Positions 51,697 to 59,844 are shown, counted from the first letter of the stretch. The stretch: 64,000 bases of DNA from Pseudomonas thivervalensis (GCF_001269655.1 NZ_LHVE01000020.1:248001-312000); one strand, 5' to 3'. Program-made: numbers and translations. Notes: generated by a model from the letters alone, not told the origin.

Positions 51697-53839
51697 CAGG
51701 TGGCTTGCACCGTACCGCTTGATGACCGCAGGCAAGGTACACCTTCGCCAGTGGATCCCACGCCGCTGGGCGAAACCTTCGCTGATCGCACTGGCATTGG
51801 CCGGCGCGCTTGGCGCAGGCATGCCGGCACAGGCGGCCGTACCGACCGACTGGAAGAACACGCCTTACGCCTACGACGCCCAGAGCACACCGTTGGCCAA
51901 GGTACTCGGCGACTTTGCCAATACCTTCGCGGTGCAGCTGGTGATCGACGGCACGGTAAAAGGCACCGTCGATGGGCGGATGCGCGCCGAAAGTCCCCAG
52001 GCGTTCCTCGACAGGCTCGGCCTGGAAAATCGCTTCCAGTGGTTCATGTACGGCAATACGTTGTACGTCAGCCCCTTGCAGAACCAGGACTCCACGCGCC
52101 TGGAAGTGTCCGCCGACGCCGTGCCGGACATGAAGCAAGCCCTGACCGATATCGGCCTGCTGGATCCGCGTTTCGGCTGGGGCGAATTGCCCGACGAAGG
52201 CGTGGTCCTGGTCTCCGGTCCGGAGCGTTATGTGCGCCTGGTGGCGCAGTTTGCCGAAGCGCGCAAGACCCCCGAGGAAAAGCAGGAAGTGATCAGCTTC
52301 CCATTGCGCTACGCCACCGCCGCCGACCGCAACGTCAAGTACCGCGGCGAAACGCTGGTCATTCCCGGGGTCGCCAGCATCCTGAAAGGTTTGCTGGAAA
52401 GCCGCAGCGCGGTGTCGGGGGGTATGCAGACGGCCTCGCCCCAAGCATCGTTCCAGAATATGCAGACCCAGCAAGCCACGACCATGGGCAACATTGAACA
52501 GTTGGCACTCAACGGCATGGGTCGTCCGAACACCAGCCGTGTCCCCTCCGGCGGTAGCAGCGGTGGAGGCGGTCGGGGCAAGATCCGCGTCGAAGCCGAC
52601 GTGCGCAACAACGCGGTGCTCATCTATGACGCGCCCAAGCGGCGGGAAATCTATACGCCGCTGATTCGCGATGTCGACGTACCGCGCAAGCTGGTGGAGA
52701 TCGATGCGATCATCCTCGACATCGACCGTACGCAACTGGCCGAGCTGGCCTCGAACTGGAACGTCGAGAGCGGCGATCTGATCGGTGGAGCATCGATGAT
52801 TCGCCCCGGCGCCAGTTCGACGGTGTTCATTCAGGACTACGGCGACTTTTCCGCGCAACTGCGGGCCCTGGAGGGCCGTGGCCTGGCCTCGGTGGTGGCG
52901 AACCCATCGGTACTGACCCTGGAGAACCAGCCGGCGGTCATCGACTTCAGCCGGACCGAGTACATCTCCGCCATCGGCGAGCGCGTGGCCACCGTCGAGC
53001 CCATCACGGCGGGTACCAGCCTGCAGGTGGTGCCTCATGCCATCGAGACCGGGGGCCGCAACCAGATCCAGATGTCCCTGGACATCGAGGACGGCCGCAT
53101 CGAACCCTCAGAGGTCGGCCAACAGACGCCCAGCGTACGCCGGGGCGTGGTCAGCACGCAGGCCGTCATGGGGGAAAGCCGGTCGTTGGTGGTTGGCGGT
53201 TTTCATACCGAAGAGACTGGCGATAACCTCGAGCGAGTGCCGTGGCTGGGCCGCATCCCGCTGATCGGGCCGCTGTTGTTTTCATCGACCACACGCGAGA
53301 CCAGCCGCCGCGAACGGGTGTTCATCCTGACGCCCCGCCTGATCGGTGACCAGGTCGACCCGGCCCGCTACATCTCCGCCCTCGACCGCGAACAGGTCGA
53401 CAGCGCCATGGCCCGCCTGGAAGAGCGCCGCAACGGCACCCGCCCCATTGGCCGTATCGAAGTCAGCGATGTGCTCGCCCAACTCGCCGATGGCAACATT
53501 CCGGCCACGTTCAAGCAAGCTGCGTCGATTCCCTATTCGCCCGACACCTTGTGCGCGTTGCAACCCGGGCTATCGCTGGACGCTGCACGGGCCCAATGGT
53601 TCGCAGGCCCCGACTACGGCATCGCCGTGGGCGTGGTGCGCAACGACGGCCAGCAGCGATTGCGCTTCGACGAGGCGAGCTGCGGCAGCCGCTGGGCCCT
53701 GGCCACCTCCGCCTGGCCGAAGGTGTGGCTCGAGCCCGGCGAGGAAACGGAAGTGTTCGTGGTCATGAAACAACCCACGCGAACGCCAGGTGGCGAGCGC
53801 CCTTCTCTTCTGCAAACCAGCGCGAGGACCTTGCCATGA
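51689..53839 (+). CDS. hrcC: Type III secretion outer-membrane secretin HrcC (SctC)
   Basis: HrcC forms the outer-membrane ring. ATG 51689 gives 716 residues: a cationic start and signal peptide (LIALALAGALGAGMPAQAA), N-domains (YDAQSTPLAKVLGDFANTF; SFPLRYATAADRNVKYRG), a Gly/Ser linker near residue 295, and the secretin core with VVANPSVLTLENQPAVIDF and SRSLVVGGFHTEE through IPLIGPLLFSS. It overlaps hrpG by 8 bases and hrpT by 4. Confidence 0.96.
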   Translation: MPNRWLAPYRLMTAGKVHLRQWIPRRWAKPSLIALALAGALGAGMPAQAAVPTDWKNTPYAYDAQSTPLAKVLGDFANTFAVQLVIDGTVKGTVDGRMRAESPQAFLDRLGLENRFQWFMYGNTLYVSPLQNQDSTRLEVSADAVPDMKQALTDIGLLDPRFGWGELPDEGVVLVSGPERYVRLVAQFAEARKTPEEKQEVISFPLRYATAADRNVKYRGETLVIPGVASILKGLLESRSAVSGGMQTASPQASFQNMQTQQATTMGNIEQLALNGMGRPNTSRVPSGGSSGGGGRGKIRVEADVRNNAVLIYDAPKRREIYTPLIRDVDVPRKLVEIDAIILDIDRTQLAELASNWNVESGDLIGGASMIRPGASSTVFIQDYGDFSAQLRALEGRGLASVVANPSVLTLENQPAVIDFSRTEYISAIGERVATVEPITAGTSLQVVPHAIETGGRNQIQMSLDIEDGRIEPSEVGQQTPSVRRGVVSTQAVMGESRSLVVGGFHTEETGDNLERVPWLGRIPLIGPLLFSSTTRETSRRERVFILTPRLIGDQVDPARYISALDREQVDSAMARLEERRNGTRPIGRIEVSDVLAQLADGNIPATFKQAASIPYSPDTLCALQPGLSLDAARAQWFAGPDYGIAVGVVRNDGQQRLRFDEASCGSRWALATSAWPKVWLEPGEETEVFVVMKQPTRTPGGERPSLLQTSARTLP

Positions 53840-54045
53840 GTCGCACGCCACTGCTGCTCGTTTTATTGCTGAGCCTGCCGGTGTTCGCCGGCTGCGCGAA
53901 CCGCTTCGGCTGCCAGGGCGAGGCCTGCAACCGCGCCGAACCGGACAACGGGCGACTGGTGATCTGGTGGTCACCGGGCATGCGCGGCGGCCTTGGCTCT
54001 CCCGAACACCCACTGGACCATACGGTCGTCCCATTGGAGAACTGA
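53836..54045 (+). CDS. hrpT: HrpT lipoprotein of type III secretion
   Basis: The 69-residue protein has a lipoprotein signal with lipobox FAGC (Cys19) after LLLVLLLSLPV. HrpT is an outer-membrane lipoprotein that helps localise or assemble the HrcC secretin in P. syringae. Its start overlaps the hrcC stop (ATGA). Two more cysteines (CQGEAC) lie in the mature part. Confidence 0.87.
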   Translation: MSRTPLLLVLLLSLPVFAGCANRFGCQGEACNRAEPDNGRLVIWWSPGMRGGLGSPEHPLDHTVVPLEN

Positions 54046-54051
54046 AACGCT

Positions 54052-54429
54052 ATGTCTTTTTCGGTACACAGCGTAAGCACTCGCCAGGCCTTCCAGAAGA
54101 ACATCATCGCCGGCATCGCGACGTATTGGGAAATCGCCCCTGGCATTGAGTTCTGCCTGCGACGCGAGCCTCACAGCGTGGGGCTCGCCTTACAAATACA
54201 AAGCCAGGCGCTACGCGCAAACCAGATCCAGCATGCGCTCGAACGGCGTTTCGCCCACCCCACCGACTACGCGCAGCTGTTCGTGTTTCTCGATCCGCAG
54301 CGAGCTCTGGTGGTCTGGCAGGCGCTGCCTGACGCGCCACTGTCCACGGAGCTGCTCGATGAAATCCAGTCCCGTCAGCTGTCGCTGCTGGGCCTGGAAG
54401 ACCTTGACGATTACTCGGCCACGTATTGA
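54052..54429 (+). CDS. hrpV: HrpV negative regulator of type III secretion
   Basis: The 125-residue protein is last in the hrpF operon, the hrpV position, with a chaperone-like fold pattern (IEFCLRREPHSVGLALQIQS; QLFVFLDPQRALVVWQALP). In P. syringae HrpV binds HrpS and blocks activation of hrpL, and HrpG relieves the block. The 3'-terminal LEDLDDY is acidic as in other HrpV. It begins 6 bp after hrpT. Confidence 0.85.
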   Translation: MSFSVHSVSTRQAFQKNIIAGIATYWEIAPGIEFCLRREPHSVGLALQIQSQALRANQIQHALERRFAHPTDYAQLFVFLDPQRALVVWQALPDAPLSTELLDEIQSRQLSLLGLEDLDDYSATY

Positions 54430-54465
54430 GGGCAATGCTGTTCACTCAGGAGCAACGCTGAACCC

Positions 54466-54632
54466 GTGGCGAGGGAGCTTGCTCCCGCTCGGCTCTGTAG
54501 GAGCTGGCGAAGCCTGCGATCTTTTGATCTTTCGCTTGGGATCCAAGTGTCTGGGGAAAGATCGCAGCCTCGTTGCACTCGACAGCTCCTACACAGCTCG
54601 TACGGCCCAGCGGGAGCAAGCTCCCTCGCCAC
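54466..54632. repeat. Palindromic repeat, family A (complete) between hrpV and the chaperone gene
   Basis: Outer arms GTGGCGAGGGAGCTTGCTCC and GGGAGCAAGCTCCCTCGCCA and inner arms TGTAGGAGCTGGCGAAGC and CTCGACAGCTCCTACA are all present, nearly identical to the copies at 3674 and 26220. It separates hrpV from the downstream chaperone gene. Confidence 0.9.
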
Positions 54633-54669
54633 AGTGATTCATCCAGAGACTTTATGAGGGAGGTTTTCC

Positions 54670-55119
54670 ATGACCGTCGCACCACTTGCCCAGCGCTTGA
54701 TCTCGGCCCTCGCGGAACATCTGCATGCGGACTTGCAGTTGGAAGGTGGCGTATGCGCGCTGTATGACACGAGCAATCGCGAAGCCGTGGTCATCGAGCT
54801 GCCCGATCACGGCGACGTCGCCATCCTCCATTGTGCGATCGATGTACCGGCCCACGCGCCCGGCTTGCACAAGCGCTTGCTGGAACTCAACTTCCGATTG
54901 GATCTGCTCGGCGGCAGTTGGTTGGCCCTGGACGATAAGGGCAGCGTTCGCTTGTGTGCCCATTGTCCGTTGTCGATGCTCGATGAGGTGCAGTTCTGCC
55001 ATTGGATCGTCGGTTTCATCGCCCAGGTCAGCGAGGTAAGGGCACGCTTGGTGGTGCCTGCAACGCCGAGCGATCCTCGCCCGGCCTCGCTCGGCACAAG
55101 CCGCACCCGATTGGGCTAG
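54670..55119 (+). CDS. CesT-family type III secretion chaperone
   Basis: The 149-residue protein has the class I effector chaperone pattern: an N-terminal helix (LAQRLISALAEHLHADLQLE), beta strands ending in LHCAIDVPAH, a helix GLHKRLLELNFRLDLLGGSW, and the strand-turn LALDDKGSVRLCAHCPLSML. Such dimers hold one effector or translocator in a secretion-ready state. GGGAGG lies 8-13 bases before ATG 54670. No effector follows on this strand. No hrp box lies directly upstream, so it may depend on read-through from hrpV past the repeat. Confidence 0.82.
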   Translation: MTVAPLAQRLISALAEHLHADLQLEGGVCALYDTSNREAVVIELPDHGDVAILHCAIDVPAHAPGLHKRLLELNFRLDLLGGSWLALDDKGSVRLCAHCPLSMLDEVQFCHWIVGFIAQVSEVRARLVVPATPSDPRPASLGTSRTRLG

Positions 55120-55150
55120 AGGGCCGTGGAGCAAAAGTCGGTACACCCAT

Positions 55151-55235
55151 GGCCAGGGGTTGCTCTCGCTGGGCTGCGTAGCAGACCATTTTTGTGAGTG
55201 CTTCGCACTCAAGCGGGAGCAAGCTCCCTCGCCAC
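55151..55235. repeat. Partial palindromic repeat, family B-like
   Basis: The right arm GGGAGCAAGCTCCCTCGCCA is intact and the left arm is degraded (GGCCAGGGGTTGCTCTCGCT). The core TGAGTGCTTCGCACTCA is a perfect small palindrome. It lies between the convergent chaperone gene and the 172-residue gene. Confidence 0.7.
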
Positions 55236-55275
55236 AGGCTCATCATTTTCCCCAAATGGTCAGCATTGGAGATGT

Positions 55276-55794
55276 TTATCGAAGCTTCATCGCCTCGCCA
55301 CCCTCCTGCATGACTTTCCTTGCGCTGTCCATGAAGCCCTTGGTGACCTCCGTCACCGTATCGCTCATCAACTTGGCCATGTCGGCGGAGCTTTTAATGA
55401 GCATCATGGTGCTCTGGCGCTCTTCCATTCCCATCTGCATCTCGAACTGCTTCTCCATCAACTGCTTTTGACGGGTTTCCATCTCGTGCATGAAAGAGTC
55501 TGGAGTTCGAGAGGCCGAAGTGGGGTTGGACGTTTGCGCGTCACCCAGTGGTTGAGCGTCGTTCGGCGTCGCCGTGTGGTTGGCGTCCCGCGTTCGGGTG
55601 CGGCCACGCTGATGCACCGCCGGTGGTGTCGAGGACGAACGTCCCCGGGCGTGCAGGCTTTGGATACCTGGGGGCTGCTGGGCCTCGCGAGGCCGCTGGC
55701 TCAACGAGCGCGAGCGTGAGGGCTGCTGGCTGTCGATGCCGTGCAGGCCACCCGTGCCCCTCAAGGGGCTGGTCAATGAATTGGGTTCAGGCAT
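55276..55794 (-). CDS. HrpL-controlled protein of unknown function, candidate type III secreted protein
   Basis: The 172-residue protein has no signal peptide or cysteine. Residues 1-100 are Ser/Pro/Gln/Arg/Thr-rich and low-complexity (SQQPSRSRSLSQRPREAQQP), as in many type III secretion signals. Residues 101-172 are Met/Lys/Glu-rich and helical (MHEMETRQKQLMEKQFEMQM, then MMLIKSSADMAKLMSDTVTE), ending GGEAMKLR. A perfect hrp box lies 81 bp upstream. It follows hrcU on the same strand and converges with the CesT chaperone. The C-terminal helices are reminiscent of filament or translocator subunits, but no family was recognised. ATG 55794 follows GGAG; a longer frame to 55848 is less likely. 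Confidence 0.75.
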   Translation of the reverse strand: MPEPNSLTSPLRGTGGLHGIDSQQPSRSRSLSQRPREAQQPPGIQSLHARGRSSSTPPAVHQRGRTRTRDANHTATPNDAQPLGDAQTSNPTSASRTPDSFMHEMETRQKQLMEKQFEMQMGMEERQSTMMLIKSSADMAKLMSDTVTEVTKGFMDSARKVMQEGGEAMKLR

Positions 55795-55874
55795 GGGAAA
55801 TCTCCACGAGTCGATATTTTGCGGTGGACACTCTCGGCAAGCCGGCATCGCCCAGGCGAGCCTGGCTCACTCCC

Positions 55875-55903
55875 TGAGTGGCAACCCCGTGTGCATCGGT
55901 TCC
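55875..55903 (-). promoter_or_regulatory. hrp box upstream of the 172-residue secreted candidate
   Basis: On the minus strand GGAACC (complement of 55898-55903) and CCACTCA (complement of 55875-55881) are 16 bases apart, the exact HrpL consensus. It lies 7 bp beyond the hrcU stop. Confidence 0.94.
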
Positions 55904-55910
55904 ATCGACC

Positions 55911-57011
55911 TCAACGCTGGTTCAATTCCGGAATCTCGATCACCTCGCCCTTGGCCTCGTCATCCAGCTCACGCAGCACCCGATAAATGTGCGCCACCGC
56001 CTGGAGCGTTTCCCGGGGGATATACCCACCGACGTCTTCGCGGTAGATCGTTCGTGCCAGCCAGATACATTGGATGACCGGAACCCGCGCCGCCTTGGCC
56101 CGCTCGATCAGCGCCCGTGCCTCGGCATCGACGCCTTTGACGATCAACTGCGGCAGTGCCGTTTCCTCGGGGCGATACAGCAGCGCGACGGCAAAGTGGG
56201 TCGGGTTGACCACCAACATATCGGCCTCTTCCACCGGCTTGGTTTCTTTGTTGACGGGCTGGTCGACCAATTGCCGGGCCAGGTTGCGGCGATGCATTTT
56301 TACGTGTGGGTCGCCTTCCATTTCCTTGAACTCCTTGCGCACCTCCTCCTCGCTCATGCGCAGGCGCTTGGCGAAAAAATATTTCTGCAAGCCGAAGTCG
56401 AGAATCGCCAGCACCAGCAAGACACCCAGGCAGACATGCATGATGTGCCGAAACAGGCTGGCCAAGCCGCGCCAATAGCTGTGCAGATCGCCGTTGACCA
56501 GGCCGATCAACGAGCCGAGTGCCGGCAGCGTCACCAGATAAATCACGGTGCCGATAAATACCGCCTTGACCAGCCCCATGAACAGGTTGATCAGCGCCTG
56601 GCCGGAGAACATCTGCTTGGCCTGGTTCAGCGGGTTCAAGCGGTTCGGGTCAGGCTGCAGGGCCTCGGGCGCGAACAGGAAGCCGAACTGTATCCAGCCG
56701 GCCACCAGGCGCGTGACGATCGCCAGCCCCACGGTCATCAAGGTGAAGTTGAGCAGCACGCCACCGGCATGGGCCAAGGTTTCCTCGAAGGCCCGCACGA
56801 AATCGACATCCAGCCGATGCAACGGGAACGCCACCATGTCTCCCAGGGCCTGCATGCTGTCGTCGGCCTGGGTCAATGCCACTTCGGTGATCGCAGCAAG
56901 CACCAGCAGGCTGCTCAAGTCCTGGCTCTGGCCGACCTGGCCCTTGTTGCGCGCGTCGCGAATCTTCTTCGGCGTCGCCTGCTTGGTCTTTTCGCCACTG
57001 TCTTCGCTCAT
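55911..57011 (-). CDS. hrcU: Type III secretion export switch protein HrcU (SctU)
   Basis: HrcU is the autocleaving membrane protein that changes export specificity from early to late substrates. The 366-residue protein begins with EDSGEKTKQATPKKIRDARNK, has four membrane segments, and a cytoplasmic domain with the cleavage motif NPTH at residues 269-272. It is the last gene of the hrcV-hrcU operon. Confidence 0.96.
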   Translation of the reverse strand: MSEDSGEKTKQATPKKIRDARNKGQVGQSQDLSSLLVLAAITEVALTQADDSMQALGDMVAFPLHRLDVDFVRAFEETLAHAGGVLLNFTLMTVGLAIVTRLVAGWIQFGFLFAPEALQPDPNRLNPLNQAKQMFSGQALINLFMGLVKAVFIGTVIYLVTLPALGSLIGLVNGDLHSYWRGLASLFRHIMHVCLGVLLVLAILDFGLQKYFFAKRLRMSEEEVRKEFKEMEGDPHVKMHRRNLARQLVDQPVNKETKPVEEADMLVVNPTHFAVALLYRPEETALPQLIVKGVDAEARALIERAKAARVPVIQCIWLARTIYREDVGGYIPRETLQAVAHIYRVLRELDDEAKGEVIEIPELNQR

Positions 57012-57026
57012 GGGCGAAACCCTCCT

Positions 57027-57824
57027 TCAAGGCCCCTGCAACAACAGGTGGAGCAGATGCCGGATTTCGCCGTAGCGGCCAAGACGACCTGTCATCGCAT
57101 CCCACAGCGTGGGCAGGTAGAACAGCAGGAAGCCCAGGCCGATCAGGCTCTTGGCCGGCATGGCGAGGACGAAAACCTGCAATTGCGGGCTATACAGGCT
57201 GAGCAGCGCCAGGCTGAACTCCACCAGCAACAGCAAGCCGATAAAGGGCGCCGCGTAGAGCATCATGTGCATGAACATTTCGGCGAGCAGCCCGAGAAAC
57301 ACGCCGAAGCCATCCGCGCCAGGCAGTGGAAACCAAACGGTGGGCGACCACACCAGGTAGCTGTCCCAGATCACCTGGGTCAATGTGCCGATGCCCAGGG
57401 TGGTGACCAGCAGCAGGATTGTCATTTCCTTGAACAGGAGGCCCAAGGGCGTGGTGTCGGTGCCGAGCGCCGGGTTCAACTGGCCACCGATGAGCGCACC
57501 GCGCTGGTTGTCCAGCAAGGCGCCCACCGATTCGTACAACCAGAACGGCATCGCCAGCAACACCCCGAGCAAGAAGCCCAACACCAGCTCCTTGAACATC
57601 AACCCGGCCAACGACAGCCAATTGACCTGGGCGTCGATCAGCGCCTGGCGAATACCGGGCGCCGGCAACATGCCCAGGGCAAACACAACGGCATGGCGTG
57701 GCAAGCCGCGCAGGTGCTGGAAGCAAAACACCGGGACCAGGTAAGCCACCGGGTAAATGCGCGCCATGCCGAGTGCGATCGACAGCAGCAAGTCGAAATA
57801 GGGAACGAAAGCCTGGGCCGTCAT
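57027..57824 (-). CDS. hrcT: Type III secretion export apparatus protein HrcT (SctT)
   Basis: The 265-residue inner-membrane protein has six hydrophobic segments and SctT/FliR features: ARIYPVAYLVPVF at the start, QRGALIGGQLNPALGTDTTP in the middle, and PAKSLIGLGFLLFYLPTL near the end. It forms the export gate with HrcR and HrcS. It overlaps hrcS by one base. Confidence 0.95.
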   Translation of the reverse strand: MTAQAFVPYFDLLLSIALGMARIYPVAYLVPVFCFQHLRGLPRHAVVFALGMLPAPGIRQALIDAQVNWLSLAGLMFKELVLGFLLGVLLAMPFWLYESVGALLDNQRGALIGGQLNPALGTDTTPLGLLFKEMTILLLVTTLGIGTLTQVIWDSYLVWSPTVWFPLPGADGFGVFLGLLAEMFMHMMLYAAPFIGLLLLVEFSLALLSLYSPQLQVFVLAMPAKSLIGLGFLLFYLPTLWDAMTGRLGRYGEIRHLLHLLLQGP

Positions 57825-58078
57825 CAGATGTTGGCCATCATTTCGAATGCCCGACGCAGCAGCCCCAGCAATTCCACACCGATCCAGCGGCCAGTGACCA
57901 GCAAGGTCAGCCCGACCGCCACCAGCTTGATGCCGAAGGGCAAGGTCTGGTCCTGGATCTGCATCAATGCCTGCACCAGGGACGTCAGCACACCGACGAT
58001 CACCGCCACGATCAAGGGCGGCGCGGAGAGCAGGACCACCAGCAGCATGCCTTCCTTAAACAACGTCAGCGCGTCCAT
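57824..58078 (-). CDS. hrcS: Type III secretion export apparatus protein HrcS (SctS)
   Basis: The 84-residue protein has two membrane helices joined by a short polar loop: LLVVLLSAPPLIVAVIVGVL and FGIKLVAVGLTLLVTGRWI, with the conserved QALMQIQDQTLPF between. Length and motif match FliQ/SctS. It lies between hrcR and hrcT. Confidence 0.95.
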   Translation of the reverse strand: MDALTLFKEGMLLVVLLSAPPLIVAVIVGVLTSLVQALMQIQDQTLPFGIKLVAVGLTLLVTGRWIGVELLGLLRRAFEMMANI

Positions 58079-58087
58079 CGCACGTCC

Positions 58088-58741
58088 TCAAAGATAGGAA
58101 TAGAAGAGGCTGTCGAGCAATTGCGTCCAGCCCTGCACGAGGACAAAAATCAGCAGCTTGAGCGGCAACGAAATGGTCATGGGCGCGACCATCTGCATGC
58201 CCAGTGCCAGCAGCAGGTTGGACACGATCAGGTCGATGACAATGAACGGGATATAGATCAGGAAGCCCATCTGGAAGCCGGCCTCAAGTTCCGACAGCAT
58301 GAAGGCCGGGATGAGCAGCATCAGGTCGTCGCGACTGGCCTGCTCGGCGCGCTCCTTGGGCCACATCCGCTGAGTGTTTTCCAGCAGGTGAGCGAGGATG
58401 TCCGGGTTGGTATTGCGCGACATGAAGGCCTGCAACGGTTTTACCGCATTCAAGGCAGAACCTTGCAACGCCTCGGTGCTGCTGAAGTCCAGCGGCCGCT
58501 CCTTCAGCTCTTCGGCGATGTTGTGGCCGACCGGCGCCATGATGAACAGCGTCGCGGCCAGGGCAATGGCATACAGCGCCATATTCGGCGGTACCTGCTG
58601 CACGCCGATGGCGTTACGGGTGATCGTCAACACGATGGCTATCTTGAGAAAGGCGCTGCAAATGATCAGCAGCAGGGGGACCAACGAGATCCCACCGATG
58701 AACAGCGCCAGCAGAAAGGGGTCGACCCCCTGGAAGCTCAT
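58088..58741 (-). CDS. hrcR: Type III secretion export apparatus protein HrcR (SctR)
   Basis: The 217-residue membrane protein has the FliP/SctR blocks SAFLKIAIVLTITRNAIGVQ, VPPNMALYAIALAATLFIMA and the C-terminal LIPAFMLSELEAGFQMGFLI followed by DLIVSNLLLALGM. It is a core of the export gate. It overlaps hrcQ by 4 bases. Confidence 0.96.
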   Translation of the reverse strand: MSFQGVDPFLLALFIGGISLVPLLLIICSAFLKIAIVLTITRNAIGVQQVPPNMALYAIALAATLFIMAPVGHNIAEELKERPLDFSSTEALQGSALNAVKPLQAFMSRNTNPDILAHLLENTQRMWPKERAEQASRDDLMLLIPAFMLSELEAGFQMGFLIYIPFIVIDLIVSNLLLALGMQMVAPMTISLPLKLLIFVLVQGWTQLLDSLFYSYL

Positions 58742-59133
58742 CCAGCCACATCCACGCGGGCGATTTGCAGGCCCAACCGGCCATCGACCTCGACCAACTC
58801 GCCATGGGCCAGGGCTCGTTCGCCATAGAACAGCGCCGCTGCCCCCGGTGTCACGCCCTGCACGTGCAGCACGGCGCCGGGCGCCAGATTGCGCAGTTCA
58901 CCCAGCGTCAGGTGCAAATGGCCGCAACGTATCGTGAGCGCCAGCGGCAGGTCGTCGAAGCGCTCGGGGAGATCGGCCGCGACCGGCTCCGTCACCGACA
59001 CCTCATCGATTTCAGCGGCGGCATAGGCCGACGCCGGGTACTCGACCGCCTCGGGGCCTTGGGCGTCAGGTTCGTAGCCGGTGGTGTCGTCCCAGTCCGG
59101 CGTCAGGATGTCGGTGTCGGCGGTGGTGCTCAT
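58738..59133 (-). CDS. Predicted internal translation product of hrcQ (HrcQB-like, 131 residues)
   Basis: Met238 of HrcQ is preceded in frame by CTGGAGGAGACCGTT, giving an ideal GGAGGAG ribosome binding site 6 bases before the ATG. The product would be the linker plus SpoA domain, 131 residues, close to the 137 residues of P. syringae HrcQB. Internal starts making a C-terminal SpoA fragment are known in other SctQ genes (YscQ, SpaO). Whether it is used here is inference. Confidence 0.65.
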   Translation of the reverse strand: MSTTADTDILTPDWDDTTGYEPDAQGPEAVEYPASAYAAAEIDEVSVTEPVAADLPERFDDLPLALTIRCGHLHLTLGELRNLAPGAVLHVQGVTPGAAALFYGERALAHGELVEVDGRLGLQIARVDVAG

Positions 59134-59844
59134 AACGGTCTCCTCCAGAGCGAGCAAGGTCAGGCGCAACGGCGCGGCACGGCTGTGTACCCGCACCTGC
59201 AAACAGTGCCGGCCCAGGCGAATCTGCCCTTGGCCGGATGAGTCGAACAAAGCGGTTTCCGGCACCAGCACATCACCGGGGCGCAGCCTCGCCAACTGCC
59301 CGGCAGCCAGCGCCAGGTGTCCCAGCACCAGCGGGACATGCAGGGCAAAACCCTCGATTCCTGGCGCGGTTCGCCGCTGCCAAGGCGCGGCACGAAGCAG
59401 GCCCAGCAGGGTCGCCCCGGTCATGTCCAGATGACTGGTGACGCGGGCCGCGCCCACCCTCACGTCGAGCCGGCAGGCAATGCCCTGCACCGCGGGCTCG
59501 GCGGTCGGTTTGAGAAAACCGAACGCCTGGCGCAGGGGCTCGCTCAAGGTTTGCTGGAACAGCGACCAGAACCACGCGTCATCCGGTCCGGGTTCGGCGG
59601 GCAAGACCACCGGGCATTCACCGAACAGGCTGAGCACCGCGCCGGGCTCGCCCAAGGTAAAGACACCATGGGCACACGCCAGCACACACGTCGTTCCCTC
59701 GGCCGCAGCGCCGCCAGGGGTCAACTCGAGCAGGCCCGTCTCGCCCGCCACCTCGAAGGGCAAACTGACGCCGCCCCCTAACAACCGCCGGGCGATGACG
59801 ACTTCGATGCCCACAGGCGGCAGCCTCAATGCATGGGCGGTCAT
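58738..59844 (-). CDS. hrcQ: Type III secretion C-ring/sorting platform protein HrcQ (SctQ), single fused gene
   Basis: ATG 59844 gives 368 residues, about the sum of P. syringae HrcQA and HrcQB, which are separate genes there. Residues 1-235 form the QA-like part. Residues 240-300 are an acidic Asp/Glu/Ala linker. The C-terminus (LPLALTIRCGHLHLTLGELR, APGAVLHVQG, LGLQIARVDV) is a SpoA domain like HrcQB. SctQ builds cytoplasmic pods that recruit substrates to the ATPase. It overlaps hrpP by 4 bases and has an in-frame internal start at 59133. Confidence 0.93.
   Translation of the reverse strand: MTAHALRLPPVGIEVVIARRLLGGGVSLPFEVAGETGLLELTPGGAAAEGTTCVLACAHGVFTLGEPGAVLSLFGECPVVLPAEPGPDDAWFWSLFQQTLSEPLRQAFGFLKPTAEPAVQGIACRLDVRVGAARVTSHLDMTGATLLGLLRAAPWQRRTAPGIEGFALHVPLVLGHLALAAGQLARLRPGDVLVPETALFDSSGQGQIRLGRHCLQVRVHSRAAPLRLTLLALEETVMSTTADTDILTPDWDDTTGYEPDAQGPEAVEYPASAYAAAEIDEVSVTEPVAADLPERFDDLPLALTIRCGHLHLTLGELRNLAPGAVLHVQGVTPGAAALFYGERALAHGELVEVDGRLGLQIARVDVAG
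59131..59146 (-). promoter_or_regulatory. Internal ribosome binding site and start codon within hrcQ
   Basis: On the minus strand GGAGGA (complement of 59141-59146), a short spacer and ATG (complement of 59131-59133) lie inside hrcQ and in its frame. The Shine-Dalgarno match is stronger than that of the annotated hrcQ start. Confidence 0.75.

Noticed and set aside
55878..58097. Open frame of about 739 codons on the plus strand opposite hrcU, hrcT and hrcS
   Set aside because: Gln/His/Arg-rich translation without domains; the minus strand encodes three unmistakable export-gate proteins.
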